From Bacteroidales bacterium (lineage in GTDB: Bacteria > Bacteroidota > Bacteroidia > Bacteroidales > 4484-276): DNA of 33,732 bases. Below the pieces are notes generated by a model, which saw only the letters and a program-made list of their open reading frames with translations, did not search any database and was not told the origin of the DNA. The first letter of the stretch is position 1. Every line of letters starts with the position of its first letter. The DNA lies in NCBI GenBank assembly GCA_029934065.1, contig JAOZMX010000013.1:1-33732 (forward strand), in the 5' to 3' direction. Below, piece after piece: positions 16,600 to 24,372 of the stretch. The translations under genes and the position numbers were made by a program.

Positions 16600-17270
16600 T
16601 GAAAAACTATTTCAAGAAAGGGATTGTTTTGATGGCAATTTTTGCACTGTTTACCCTTTCGGCCTCCTCGCCAACAAGCAGTGTACAAATTGCTTTGCTG
16701 AAATACCACGGTGGCGGCGACTGGTATGCCAATCCAACCTCCTTGCCAAACCTGATTGCCTTTTGCAATGCCAATATCGGAACCAACATCGATCCCGAAC
16801 CGGCGACGGTTGATGTGGGCAGTCCGGATATTTTCAATTATCCTTTTGTGCACATGACCGGCCATGGAAATGTGGTCTTTTCGCCCGAAGAAGCCAAAAA
16901 TTTACGGAATTACCTGCTGGCAGGAGGATTTCTGCATATCGACGACAATTACGGAATGGATAAATTTATCAGGCCACAACTCAAAAAAATCTTTCCCGAA
17001 CTCGACCTTGTGGAATTACCTTTCTCCCACCCCATTTACCATCAGGCCTTTGATTTTAAGAACGGATTGCCGAAAATACATGAACACGACGGCAAACCGC
17101 CACAGGGTTTCGGGCTGATCTACGAGGGACGGCTTATTCTTTTCTACTCTTACGAAACCGACCTTGGCGACGGCTGGGAAGACCAGTCGGTACATCACGA
17201 CTCCAACGCCAAACGTACACAAGCTTTGAAAATGGGCGCCAACCTCATCCAGTACGTTTTCACACAATAA
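16596..17270 (+). CDS. DUF4159 domain-containing exported protein
   Basis: A 224-residue protein with an N-terminal signal peptide (about 1-24) and a complete DUF4159 domain, a fold related to glutamine-amidotransferase-like domains. Family hallmarks seen are the start of the domain at QIALLKYHGGGDWYANP, the VHMTGHGNVVFS strand-turn, the GGFLHIDDNYGMD segment and the FSHPIYHQAF segment. DUF4159 proteins are widespread in Bacteroidota and often found near MoxR/BatA-type gene clusters; here it is instead coupled to rsmE by a 4 bp ATGATG overlap (the second ATG, 16599, is an alternative start). The function is unknown. The next gene, valS, is convergent with a 45 bp gap. Confidence 0.88.
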   Translation: MMKNYFKKGIVLMAIFALFTLSASSPTSSVQIALLKYHGGGDWYANPTSLPNLIAFCNANIGTNIDPEPATVDVGSPDIFNYPFVHMTGHGNVVFSPEEAKNLRNYLLAGGFLHIDDNYGMDKFIRPQLKKIFPELDLVELPFSHPIYHQAFDFKNGLPKIHEHDGKPPQGFGLIYEGRLILFYSYETDLGDGWEDQSVHHDSNAKRTQALKMGANLIQYVFTQ

Positions 17271-17315
17271 TGTTGTTTTTACCTTTTAGAAAATTGATTG
17301 AAGAAATGCTGCGTA

Positions 17316-19958
17316 TTATTTCTTCAAAGCGGCAAGTTGTTCCTCAAGCACTTTGATCTTCTTTTCGGCATCCGATTGTTTTTTCCGCTCTTTGTCCACC
17401 ACCGCCGCCGGTGCATTGTTGACAAAGCGCTCATTGGAAAGTTTTTTCGCTACCGAATTTAAAAAACCTTGCGTATAGTCCAGCTCCTCCTTGAGTTTTT
17501 TGATCTCGGTCTCCACATCCACTGCCTGATCCAGCGGAATATAAAATTCGGTGGATTTCACAACAAATGACATGGCATTGTCAACTTTTTCGGTCACATA
17601 TTTGATTCCCGAAAGGTTGCAAAGTTTTTCCACCAATCCGTCAAAAGTAATGTCGGGTTTTTCGTTGAGATTTTTTTTGATGAAAAAATCGAGTTTTTCC
17701 TTGTTGGGGATATTTTTGTCGGCACGAATGCTTCTAACGGCAATGATCACCTCTTTTGCAAAATCAAACTGTTCCAGTATTTTACCATCTTCTTTTCCGG
17801 AAGATGCAGGCCATGGAGCAACAATAATGCAGTCATGTTCATCCCTTTCGCGGAGCAAATGCCATATTTCCTCGGTAATGAAAGGCATGAAAGGATGCAG
17901 GATTTTCATCAGCTCCTCAAACAGCGCAATGGTTTGCTCATAAGTTTCGGCGTCGATGGGCTGTTGATAAGCAGGCTTGATCATTTCGAGGTACCATGAA
18001 CAGAAATCATCCCATATCAGTTTATATGTCGCCATCAGTGCATCCGATATCCGGTATTTCGAATAATGATCGTCAATCAAATGTAATGTAGCGTTCAAAC
18101 GTGCCTCGAACCACTCAACGGCAATCCGGCTGGTTTCGGGTTGGGCGAGGTTTTTATCAATCTCCCATCCTTTCACAAGCCTCAACGCATTCCATATTTT
18201 GTTGCTGAAATTCCTTCCCTGTTCGCAAAGGGATTCATCAAACGGCAGATCATTACCCGCCGGAGAAGTAAGCAGCATGCCCGTCCGTGTACCGTCGGCA
18301 CCGTAATGTTTCATCAGTTTGATGGGATCGGGAGAGTTGCCCAGTGATTTCGACATCTTTCTTCCCTGTTTATCACGAACGATCCCCGTAAGGTAAACAT
18401 TCTTAAACGGAATATCCTTCCGGTATTCCAGCCCGGCCATGATCATCCGAGCCACCCAGAAAAACAGAATCTCGGGTGCAGTCACCAGATCATCGGTCGG
18501 GTAATAATAATTGATTTCGGGATTGTCGGGATGGCGAATGCCGTCAAAAACGGAAATGGGCCACAGCCACGACGAAAACCAGGTATCCAGGACATCTTCG
18601 TCCTGATGCAGGTCATCCATCTTAAGCCCGGCAAGTTCGGGATAGGTTTCCTTTGCTTTCCGGTAAGCCTCTTCACGTGATTTGGCCACCACCATCTCTT
18701 TGTTGGGAAGGTAATAGACCGGAATGCGCTGCCCCCACCATAATTGACGCGAGATGCACCAGTCGCGCACATTCTCCATCCAATGCCTGTAAGTGTTTTT
18801 AAATTTTTTCGGATGAAATTTAACGGTGTCGTTCATCACCGCTTCCAAAGCCGGTTTGGCCAGCTCCGGCATTTTCAGGAACCATTGCAGGGAAAGCTTG
18901 GGCTCGATGGCCACATTTGTTCTTTCCGAATAGCCGACCTTGTTTTTGTAATCTTCGATCTTCACCAGATTGCCCGCGGCATCAAGGTCCTTCACGATCT
19001 TCTCCCTCACCACATCACGATCCTGACCGACATACAACTGTGCCGATTCGTTCAATGTTCCGTCATCATTAAAAATATCAATGGTTTCCAGTTTGTGACG
19101 AATGCCGATCTCGTAGTCGTTGATATCGTGGGCAGGCGTGATCTTCAAACAACCGGTACCGAACTCCATGTCCACATAATCGTCTTCAATAATGGGAACC
19201 GAGCGATTGACCAAAGGCACTAAAACCCGCTTTCCGACAAGGTGCCGGAATCGTTCATCGTTGGGATTGACACATACGGCCGTGTCGCCCAGAATGGTTT
19301 CGGGACGGGTAGTGGCGATGGTTACCCATTCGCCGTCAGCTCCTTCAACCTGATAACGGACATAATAAAGTCTGGAATCCTCCTCCCGGTAGATCACCTC
19401 TTCGTCGGAGAGCGCCGTCAATGCTTTGGGGTCCCAGTTTACCATCCTGACACCACGATATATCAATCCTTTATTGTAAAGATCAATAAAAACATCAATA
19501 ACCGATTCATACATATCCTCGTCCATGGTAAACTTGGTTCGTTCCCAGTCGCAGGAGGCCCCGAGTTTTTTGAGCTGTTCCAGAATGATCCCGCCGTGCT
19601 TTTCCTTCCATTCCCAGGCATGCTTCAGGAATTCCTCCCTGGTGAGATCCTTTTTATCAATGCCTTCCTTCCGGAGCTTTGCCACAACTTTGGCTTCGGT
19701 AGCAATGGAAGCGTGGTCGGTACCGGGCAGCCAAAGGGCATTTTTTCCCTGCATCCGTGCACGACGAACCAATACATCCTGCAAAGTATTATTAAGGATA
19801 TGCCCCATGTGAAGCACACCGGTTACATTGGGCGGCGGTATCACAATGGTGTATGGTTCTCTGTCGTCGGGTACCGATCTGAAAAAACCTTTGTCCATCC
19901 AGCATTGATACCATTTGTCTTCAGTTTTCGACGGATCGTATTTCGAAGGAATCTGCAT
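17316..19958 (-). CDS. valS: Valyl-tRNA synthetase
   Basis: A class I aminoacyl-tRNA synthetase that charges tRNA-Val and edits mischarged Thr in its CP1 domain. The ORF track starts at 19994, but the Met at 19958 ([17 protein letters not shown]) is preferred: it matches the usual start, gives 880 residues, and the upstream start would lie within the -7 box at 19992-19999. The HIGH-type motif appears as HMGH (about 50-53) after PPPNVTGV, and the KMSKS motif at about 533-537. [11 protein letters not shown] segment follows the first motif. The C-terminal coiled-coil tRNA-binding arm (about 815-880, rich in Lys/Glu) is present. Monocistronic, convergent with the DUF4159 gene. Confidence 0.97.
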   Translation of the reverse strand: MQIPSKYDPSKTEDKWYQCWMDKGFFRSVPDDREPYTIVIPPPNVTGVLHMGHILNNTLQDVLVRRARMQGKNALWLPGTDHASIATEAKVVAKLRKEGIDKKDLTREEFLKHAWEWKEKHGGIILEQLKKLGASCDWERTKFTMDEDMYESVIDVFIDLYNKGLIYRGVRMVNWDPKALTALSDEEVIYREEDSRLYYVRYQVEGADGEWVTIATTRPETILGDTAVCVNPNDERFRHLVGKRVLVPLVNRSVPIIEDDYVDMEFGTGCLKITPAHDINDYEIGIRHKLETIDIFNDDGTLNESAQLYVGQDRDVVREKIVKDLDAAGNLVKIEDYKNKVGYSERTNVAIEPKLSLQWFLKMPELAKPALEAVMNDTVKFHPKKFKNTYRHWMENVRDWCISRQLWWGQRIPVYYLPNKEMVVAKSREEAYRKAKETYPELAGLKMDDLHQDEDVLDTWFSSWLWPISVFDGIRHPDNPEINYYYPTDDLVTAPEILFFWVARMIMAGLEYRKDIPFKNVYLTGIVRDKQGRKMSKSLGNSPDPIKLMKHYGADGTRTGMLLTSPAGNDLPFDESLCEQGRNFSNKIWNALRLVKGWEIDKNLAQPETSRIAVEWFEARLNATLHLIDDHYSKYRISDALMATYKLIWDDFCSWYLEMIKPAYQQPIDAETYEQTIALFEELMKILHPFMPFITEEIWHLLRERDEHDCIIVAPWPASSGKEDGKILEQFDFAKEVIIAVRSIRADKNIPNKEKLDFFIKKNLNEKPDITFDGLVEKLCNLSGIKYVTEKVDNAMSFVVKSTEFYIPLDQAVDVETEIKKLKEELDYTQGFLNSVAKKLSNERFVNNAPAAVVDKERKKQSDAEKKIKVLEEQLAALKK

Positions 19959-19991
19959 GATGAAATTTTTTATCTGTTTTTTAAATAGGTG

Positions 19992-19999
19992 CAAAAGTA
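19992..19999 (-). promoter_or_regulatory. Candidate -7 box for valS
   Basis: Minus-strand TACTTTTG matches TAnnTTTG and predicts a leader of about 28 nt to the ATG at 19958. This supports the shorter valS start. Confidence 0.5.
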
Positions 20000-20109
20000 A
20001 AATATTCTCTTTATTTAGTACCCGGCATCAACAAATAAAAATGGAATGATGAGCGCTCCCCTGTCCGGAATTTTTCTACGACATCGTTCATACCGTGTTC
20101 GGAAACAAG

Positions 20110-20147
20110 AAAAACGACCGGCATTGATTAAATGACCGGTCGTTTTT
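20110..20147 (-). terminator. Strong terminator after sucD
   Basis: A 12 bp perfect stem AAAAACGACCGG/CCGGTCGTTTTT with a 14 nt loop. On the minus strand the hairpin ends in a T-run; the flanking A-run could let it work in both directions. It lies 28 bp past the sucD stop. Confidence 0.9.
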
Positions 20148-20174
20148 ATCAATATGCTGAATGGTAAATTGCTG

Positions 20175-21044
20175 TTAATTGAGCAATTCGGCCATTTTCC
20201 GTCCGATGTCTGCGGGCGAGTCTACCACGTGGATACCACACTCGCGCATGATCTTCTTCTTGGCTTCGGCAGTATCTTCTTTTCCGCCGATGATGGCACC
20301 TGCATGTCCCATGGTCCGGCCTTTGGGGGCGGTAGCTCCGGCAATGAATCCCACAACGGGTTTTGTGCCTTGCTCTTTGATGTAATAAGCGGCGTCCGCT
20401 TCCATGGTTCCGCCGATCTCGCCGATCATTACGATCCCTTTGGTATCCGGATCATTCATAAACAATTCGATGGCTTCCTTGGTCGTAGTGCCGATGATCG
20501 GGTCTCCACCGATTCCAATGGCCGTTGTCTGGCCGAGGCCTTCCTTGGTCAACTGATCAACAGCCTCATAGGTGAGGGTTCCTGATCGGGAAACAATGCC
20601 CACTTTTCCGGGTTCATGGATGAATCCCGGCATGATGCCTACTTTGGCTTCTCCCGGCGTGATCACACCCGGGCAGTTAGGGCCTATCAGTCTTGCTTCT
20701 TTTCCCGAAAGGTATTCTTTCACTTTCACCATGTCTTTGGTGGGAATTCCTTCGGTGATGCAAACGATAACTTTAATGCCCGCATCGGCAGCTTCCATAA
20801 TGGCATCGGCTGCAAAAGCCGGCGGCACAAAAATTACCGACACATCGGCACCCGCTTTTTTTACGGCATCTTCAACGGTATTGAAAACCGGAAGATTCAA
20901 ATGCATTTGTCCGCCTTTGCCCGGTGTAACACCGCCAACCACGTTCGTACCGTAAGCAATCATTTGTCCTGCATGGAATGTCCCTTCGTTTCCGGTAAAT
21001 CCCTGAACGACAATCTTTGAATTTTTATTAACTAAAACGCTCAT
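20175..21044 (-). CDS. sucD: Succinyl-CoA synthetase (ligase) alpha subunit
   Basis: The alpha subunit of succinyl-CoA synthetase, which interconverts succinyl-CoA and succinate with substrate-level phosphorylation, a TCA-cycle or fermentation step in the cytoplasm. The 289 residues have the CoA-binding Rossmann domain ([20 protein letters not shown] near the start) and the ligase domain. The phosphorylated His is present at residue 247 in [12 protein letters not shown], and the [14 protein letters not shown] segment is intact. The ADP- or GDP-preference resides mainly in the beta subunit and cannot be told. sucC is not adjacent, which is unlike many bacteria but not unusual in Bacteroidota. 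Own promoter and terminator. Confidence 0.95.
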   Translation of the reverse strand: MSVLVNKNSKIVVQGFTGNEGTFHAGQMIAYGTNVVGGVTPGKGGQMHLNLPVFNTVEDAVKKAGADVSVIFVPPAFAADAIMEAADAGIKVIVCITEGIPTKDMVKVKEYLSGKEARLIGPNCPGVITPGEAKVGIMPGFIHEPGKVGIVSRSGTLTYEAVDQLTKEGLGQTTAIGIGGDPIIGTTTKEAIELFMNDPDTKGIVMIGEIGGTMEADAAYYIKEQGTKPVVGFIAGATAPKGRTMGHAGAIIGGKEDTAEAKKKIMRECGIHVVDSPADIGRKMAELLN

Positions 21045-21076
21045 TAGTTTTTGGATTTTGAATTAAAATTTTTCTG

Positions 21077-21084
21077 CAAATGTA
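21077..21084 (-). promoter_or_regulatory. Candidate -7 box for sucD
   Basis: Minus-strand TACATTTG matches TAnnTTTG, with a predicted leader of about 27 nt before the sucD ATG. No clear -33 TTG is seen. Confidence 0.45.
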
Positions 21085-21196
21085 TAATGTTATTCAAAAT
21101 ACGAACAGGCTGTTAAGTTTTTTTAAGTCAACAAAAGTGATTATCTCTTCTCAACCTGTTCCGATCTTTTGAATGACAAGGAAATCTCATGTTGAA

Positions 21197-21233
21197 TAAA
21201 AAAAGGTGCAGCACTTAATGCACCGCACCTTTT
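21197..21233 (-). terminator. Terminator after the cytoplasmic thioredoxin gene
   Basis: A 9 bp stem AAAAGGTGC/GCACCTTTT; read on the minus strand it is followed by a T-run. It lies 26 bp after the thioredoxin stop. Confidence 0.85.
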
Positions 21234-21258
21234 CCAATGATCTTTTGTCTCAAAAAAA

Positions 21259-21639
21259 TTAGTTGTTGGTTACAACTTCTTCTTTTTTATTTTTCAGCAA
21301 GACGTCTTCAATGACCTGCTTCAGCGTGTCTTTCGGCAGCGCTCCCATGGCCATTTGCGGCTGTTCGTCCTTGGGACAGAACAGCAATGAAGGAATGCTA
21401 CGAATGCCGAATGCTGCGGCAAGCTCCTGTTGGTCTTCCGTGTCGATTTTGTAAATATTGATTTTGCCTTTGTACTCCTCGGCAAGCTCTTCAAGGATGG
21501 GAGCTACAATCTTGCACGGCTGACACCAGTCGGCGTAAAAATCAATTAAACAGGGAAGTTCGCCTTCGAACTGCCATTGTTTGTTCTTTTCGTAATTGAA
21601 AACTTTCTGCAGAAATGTCTCTTTTGTTAAATGTTCCAT
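21259..21639 (-). CDS. Thioredoxin-family protein, cytoplasmic
   Basis: A 126-residue thioredoxin-fold protein without a signal peptide, so a cytoplasmic disulfide reductase or oxidoreductase. The active site is WCQPC (about 37-41) in FYADWCQPCKIVAPILEEL, a variant of the canonical WCGPC. The cis-Pro segment IRSIPSLLF follows. An N-terminal extension of about 20 residues (FLQKVFNYEKNKQWQFEG) is shared with the lipoprotein paralogue next door, as is PQM before the last helix. The two genes lie head-to-tail on the same strand with 50 bp between them, yet each has its own -7 box. Name left open because several thioredoxins are usual in this phylum. Confidence 0.92.
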   Translation of the reverse strand: MEHLTKETFLQKVFNYEKNKQWQFEGELPCLIDFYADWCQPCKIVAPILEELAEEYKGKINIYKIDTEDQQELAAAFGIRSIPSLLFCPKDEQPQMAMGALPKDTLKQVIEDVLLKNKKEEVVTNN

Positions 21640-21670
21640 TTTTCTTTTATCGTTTTTATTGGTTTATACT

Positions 21671-21678
21671 CAAATTTA
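21671..21678 (-). promoter_or_regulatory. Candidate -7 box for the cytoplasmic thioredoxin gene
   Basis: Minus-strand TAAATTTG matches TAnnTTTG, with a predicted leader of about 26 nt. It sits in the 50 bp gap to the upstream paralogue. Confidence 0.45.
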
Positions 21679-21689
21679 TTAAAATGATG

Positions 21690-22241
21690 CTATTTATTTT
21701 CTTTCAGTAAAAATTCTTTAATGATGCGCTCGAAAGTGGACTTATCCTTGTACCCGCGGTCCATTTGCGGTTTTCCGTCAACCGGGATATAAAGGAAAGT
21801 GGGAATGCTTTGTATCTGAAATACTGCGGCAAGCTCACGCTGATATTGTGTATTGATCTTGTATAAAACGATTTCCCCTTTGTATTTCATGGCCAGTTCT
21901 TCAAGAATAGGCGAAACCATTTTACAGGGTTTGCACCAGTCGGCATAAAAGTCGATGATGGCCGGTTTGTCACCTTCATAAACCCATTTCTCGGGATTTG
22001 CTTCGTAATTCCAGATTTTCTCTTTAAAAGTCTCCGTGTCCAGCATGATGGGTTTACCGTCGGCACCGTCTCCCGAAGGATTTTGGGCCGGAGCCGTGGA
22101 AGCACTTTTATGTTCCGAGGCAACGGTTGCTTTGCCCTTATCGGGATTGACACTGCTGCCGTTGTCCCCGCCATTGTTGCAGGCACTTGCCGTTATTGCG
22201 ATCAAAACAAAAAATGCAAGCATGGATGTCAGCTTTTTCAT
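21690..22241 (-). CDS. Thioredoxin-like lipoprotein
   Basis: A 183-residue lipid-anchored thioredoxin. The ORF track begins at a GTG (22331), but the Met at 22241 opens a typical lipoprotein signal: MKKLTSMLAFF followed by a lipobox ending ITASAC. The preceding codons also cross the -7 box. After the Cys come about 45 low-complexity residues (NNGGDNGSS and onward), then the thioredoxin domain with active site WCKPC in FYADWCKPCKMVSPILEEL and cis-Pro IQSIPTFLY. Very similar to the downstream cytoplasmic paralogue in layout and in the KIWNYE entry segment. It probably acts in the cell envelope, reducing disulfides; the partner is unknown. No acidic lipoprotein-export signal is seen right after the Cys. 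Confidence 0.9.
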   Translation of the reverse strand: MKKLTSMLAFFVLIAITASACNNGGDNGSSVNPDKGKATVASEHKSASTAPAQNPSGDGADGKPIMLDTETFKEKIWNYEANPEKWVYEGDKPAIIDFYADWCKPCKMVSPILEELAMKYKGEIVLYKINTQYQRELAAVFQIQSIPTFLYIPVDGKPQMDRGYKDKSTFERIIKEFLLKENK

Positions 22242-22288
22242 AAATTTGATTATTTTTTGAATTTTCATTATTCTTATTTTTGCGGGTG

Positions 22289-22296
22289 CAAAGATA
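22289..22296 (-). promoter_or_regulatory. Candidate -7 box for the thioredoxin lipoprotein gene
   Basis: Minus-strand TATCTTTG is a full match to TAnnTTTG, giving a leader of about 42 nt to the ATG at 22241. It rules against the GTG start at 22331. Confidence 0.5.
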
Positions 22297-22409
22297 TGAT
22301 TAAATTTAATTTTAAAGCGTTTTAGTATCACTTTTTAACTATTTTTGCAAAAATTATGCAACAGACACATTTATAGGTAATTTACGGTCATTGTGTCAGT
22401 TTGAAGAAC

Positions 22410-22417
22410 TATTTTTG
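22410..22417 (+). promoter_or_regulatory. Candidate -7 box for the zinc-ribbon gene
   Basis: TATTTTTG matches TAnnTTTG. A TTG lies 16 bp upstream (22391-22393), slightly short for a -33 element. The start codon at 22429 is only 11 bp further on, so the leader would be very short. A second TATTTTTG lies at 22340-22347 and is an equally good candidate. Confidence 0.4.
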
Positions 22418-22428
22418 TAAGAAATTGT

Positions 22429-22830
22429 ATGGAATCATTGCTGAATCATTTAAAGCCGCTGGAATTTGAGTTGGAATTTTCGACCGACGAAAAATGTCTG
22501 CAGTTTCTGGCCAACGAAAAATGGAAGGATGGTTACAAATGTCGCAAATGCGGCCATACGAACTATTGTAAAGGCAAGACACCGTTTTCGCGGCGCTGCA
22601 CACGCTGCAAGCATGACGAATCTGCCACGGCACATACAATCTTTCACCGCTGTAAGATTCCGCTGACCGATGCCTTTGAGATTGCTTACACGGTTTGCCG
22701 CAACCCTGCCATTTCAACCTATGATCTGTCGCGCAAACTCGACACAAGGCAGATGACTTGCTGGAAATTCAAGAAAAAGATCACCGAATGCATCGAAACG
22801 AAAGGTGAGTTGCGGTTTATTGAACAATAA
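22429..22830 (+). CDS. Stand-alone IS1595-type zinc-ribbon/HTH protein (transposase N-terminus without nuclease)
   Basis: A 133-residue protein matching the N-terminal part of IS1595-family transposases. A zinc ribbon CRKC ... CTRC (about 39-63) with the FSRRCTRCKH context is followed by the SATAHTIFHRCKIPL segment and a helical region with helix-turn-helix character (STYDLSRKLDTRQMTCWKFKKKI). The RNase H-like DDE/DDN catalytic domain that should follow (about 150-200 residues) is absent; the ORF ends cleanly and hypB's stop codon is only 48 bp downstream, leaving no room for a remnant. No terminal inverted repeats were found. It is either a truncated transposase or a domesticated DNA-binding protein; the intact reading frame and own -7 box lean towards the second. 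Confidence 0.75.
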   Translation: MESLLNHLKPLEFELEFSTDEKCLQFLANEKWKDGYKCRKCGHTNYCKGKTPFSRRCTRCKHDESATAHTIFHRCKIPLTDAFEIAYTVCRNPAISTYDLSRKLDTRQMTCWKFKKKITECIETKGELRFIEQ

Positions 22831-22878
22831 AAGAACAAAGGAATCCTTCCTGTCAGGTACTGAAATTTATACGCCGGA

Positions 22879-23835
22879 TCAGGCTTTTTTCCATTCCGTC
22901 AATAAAAAGTTGAACCAATCTTCCATACCCTCGCCGCTTTTTACCGAAACCTCGAAGAATTTCAGTTCCGGATTGACGCGCAAAGCATATTCCCTGGTCT
23001 TTTCCACGTCAAAATCCACGTAGGGCAACAGGTCGGTTTTGTTGATCACACAAATATGGGAAGTCTCAAACATGGTGGGATATTTCAGCGGTTTGTCGTC
23101 GCCTTCGGTCACGCTGATGATGACCACACGCAACGCTTCGCCAAGATCGAAAAGCGAGGGACACACCAGATTTCCGACATTTTCGATCATCAGGATGCCG
23201 TCATCGCTGATATCGAGCCTTTTCAATGCTTTGTTGATCATCGCCGCATCGAGGTGGCAACCGTTCCCAGTGTTGATCTGTACCACTGGAGCACCCGCCT
23301 GATCAATACGTCCGGCATCGTTCATAGTTTGCTGGTCGCCTTCGATGACATAAATATTGACTTTCTCTTTCAGTGCGATGATGGTCTTTTCCAGAAGGCT
23401 TGTTTTCCCCGAACCCGGTGAGCTTACCAGATTCAACGCCAAAAGTTTTTTGGCTTCAAAAAAGCCGCGGTTTCGTTCGGCCAGCAAATTATTCTCGTGC
23501 AAGGCATCTTCTTCCACCATCACCTGCCGTCCGTGCTGATGTTCATGGGCATGATGATGCTCGTGCATTTCCATACCTTCTCCTTCATGCACATGTCCGT
23601 GCATGTGCTGATGTTCATGATCGGAGGCGTCGTGCTGATGCTCATGATCGTGAACGTGCGCCTTGTCATCCGTATGATGGGCATGTACGTACGAATGGCT
23701 GTGGCTGTGTGTATGAGCTTCATCCCCATGATGGTGTGTATGGGAATGAAAATAATTGTGCATGTGTTCTTCTTCTCCCGGTTTCAGAATGAGCACGGGC
23801 TGGTCGGGCTGCCCGCATCCGCATGTTCCACACAT
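22879..23835 (-). CDS. hypB: Hydrogenase nickel incorporation protein HypB with His-rich arm
   Basis: The GTPase that, with HypA, delivers nickel to the NiFe-hydrogenase large subunit in the cytoplasm. The N-terminus carries the high-affinity metal motif CGTCGCG (residues 2-8). Residues 24-101 contain 32 His, often as alternating His-Asp/Glu/Ser, a nickel storage arm. The GTPase domain has G1 SPGSGKTS (about 139), the metal site Cys193-His194 in NGCHLD, Cys225 in NLVCP, and NKTD (265-268). At 318 residues it is longer than arm-less HypB proteins. hypA lies 66 bp upstream on the same strand; the gap contains a palindrome and a -7 box, so hypB may also have its own start of transcription. Nickel control is plausible but not shown. 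Confidence 0.96.
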   Translation of the reverse strand: MCGTCGCGQPDQPVLILKPGEEEHMHNYFHSHTHHHGDEAHTHSHSHSYVHAHHTDDKAHVHDHEHQHDASDHEHQHMHGHVHEGEGMEMHEHHHAHEHQHGRQVMVEEDALHENNLLAERNRGFFEAKKLLALNLVSSPGSGKTSLLEKTIIALKEKVNIYVIEGDQQTMNDAGRIDQAGAPVVQINTGNGCHLDAAMINKALKRLDISDDGILMIENVGNLVCPSLFDLGEALRVVIISVTEGDDKPLKYPTMFETSHICVINKTDLLPYVDFDVEKTREYALRVNPELKFFEVSVKSGEGMEDWFNFLLTEWKKA

Positions 23836-23868
23836 AATTTTATCCTTTTGATTAATTAATAATAGTTG

Positions 23869-23886
23869 TTGTTAATTCATGAACAA
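23869..23886. promoter_or_regulatory. Palindrome TTGTT-N8-AACAA before hypB
   Basis: TTGTTAATTCATGAACAA is an 18 bp imperfect palindrome with 5 bp arms, located 33 bp upstream of the hypB start and overlapping the candidate -7 box. It shares its first eight bases and its last five with the palindrome upstream of hypA. The TTGT-N10-ACAA layout is that of Crp/Fnr-family sites. Confidence 0.45.
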
Positions 23887-23891
23887 AGATA
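23884..23891 (-). promoter_or_regulatory. Candidate -7 box for hypB
   Basis: Minus-strand TATCTTTG is a full consensus match in the gap between hypA and hypB. It implies that hypB can be transcribed on its own as well as by read-through from hypA. Confidence 0.45.
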
Positions 23892-23901
23892 ACGGTTTCT
23901 T

Positions 23902-24243
23902 TTATTCAATATTGAGTGATTTAACCCGTAATTCTTTTCCGCTGATGATTTCCGGGTTGAAACCGCCACATTGCGGACATGGGTCAAAAATATTACGGAT
24001 ACGGAACGTATGGCCACAGGCCCTGCATCTTGCTTTTCCGGGAACTTCAACAATTTTGACACGGGCATTTTCGAGCAGGGTACCTTTGGTGGCAGCGCTC
24101 ATGGCCATGGTCATGGCATCCATCACCACACCGGAAAGCTCACCGATCTCAAGCTCTATTTCGTTGACTATTTCGGCATTGGACTTTGCGGCATATTCCA
24201 GAGCAATGTCAACCATACTTACCGCAATTGAAAATTCGTGCAT
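23902..24243 (-). CDS. hypA: Hydrogenase maturation nickel metallochaperone HypA
   Basis: A 113-residue HypA, standard length. It binds nickel through its N-terminal MHE motif (Met1-His2-Glu3) and hands it to the hydrogenase precursor together with HypB. The structural zinc site is present as two CxxC pairs, CRAC and CPQC, in the C-terminal half. The IGELSGVVMDAM segment is typical. The ATG at 24243 is fixed by the need for MHE at the N-terminus. It is followed after 66 bp by hypB on the same strand. The upstream gap to hypE is occupied by a gene on the opposite strand. Confidence 0.96.
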   Translation of the reverse strand: MHEFSIAVSMVDIALEYAAKSNAEIVNEIELEIGELSGVVMDAMTMAMSAATKGTLLENARVKIVEVPGKARCRACGHTFRIRNIFDPCPQCGGFNPEIISGKELRVKSLNIE

Positions 24244-24258
24244 AATAAAAAATAAATG

Positions 24259-24276
24259 TTGTTAATATTTTAACAA
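24259..24276. promoter_or_regulatory. Palindrome TTGTTAA-N4-TTAACAA before hypA
   Basis: A perfect inverted repeat with 7 bp arms, 15 bp upstream of the hypA start in the divergent region shared with the zinc-ribbon gene. The 18 bp span and the TTGT-N10-ACAA ends match the geometry of Crp/Fnr/HcpR sites with one deviation per arm. Sequence-related to the palindrome before hypB. Confidence 0.5.
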
Positions 24277-24293
24277 TCTATTTGAATAATTCA

Positions 24294-24313
24294 TATCTTT
24301 GGCAGCAAAAATA
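24294..24313. promoter_or_regulatory. Divergent pair of -7 boxes (zinc-ribbon gene and hypA)
   Basis: TATCTTTG at 24294-24301 on the plus strand and TATTTTTG (plus-strand CAAAAATA) at 24306-24313 on the minus strand are both full TAnnTTTG matches. They point in opposite directions and overlap in reach, so one operator could affect both genes. The leaders would be about 65 nt to 24373 and about 55 nt to hypA. Confidence 0.45.
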
Positions 24314-24372
24314 AAGTGAATATTTTATCCGGAAGCTGAAAATTATTTATTCATTAAACAATCAGGAGAATT

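Noticed and set aside
17300-17325. GAAGAAAT/ATTTCTTC hairpin between the DUF4159 gene and valS
   Set aside because: It overlaps the valS stop region, is AT-rich and has no T-run, so a terminator call is not justified.
19242-19988. 248 aa ORF opposite valS
   Set aside because: Antisense to the most conserved part of valyl-tRNA synthetase; no independent support.
22831-22878. Small AAGGA/TCCTT hairpin between the zinc-ribbon gene and hypB
   Set aside because: Only 5 bp arms with a one-base loop and no T-run; not a credible terminator.
23520-23770. Possible short tandem repeat or CRISPR-like array
   Set aside because: The repetition is from alternating His codons within hypB; there are no uniform repeats or spacers.
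23497-23859. Met/Val-rich plus-strand ORFs over the His-rich part of hypB
   Set aside because: They are produced by the repeated His codons read in antisense; the apparent membrane-like sequence is an artefact.
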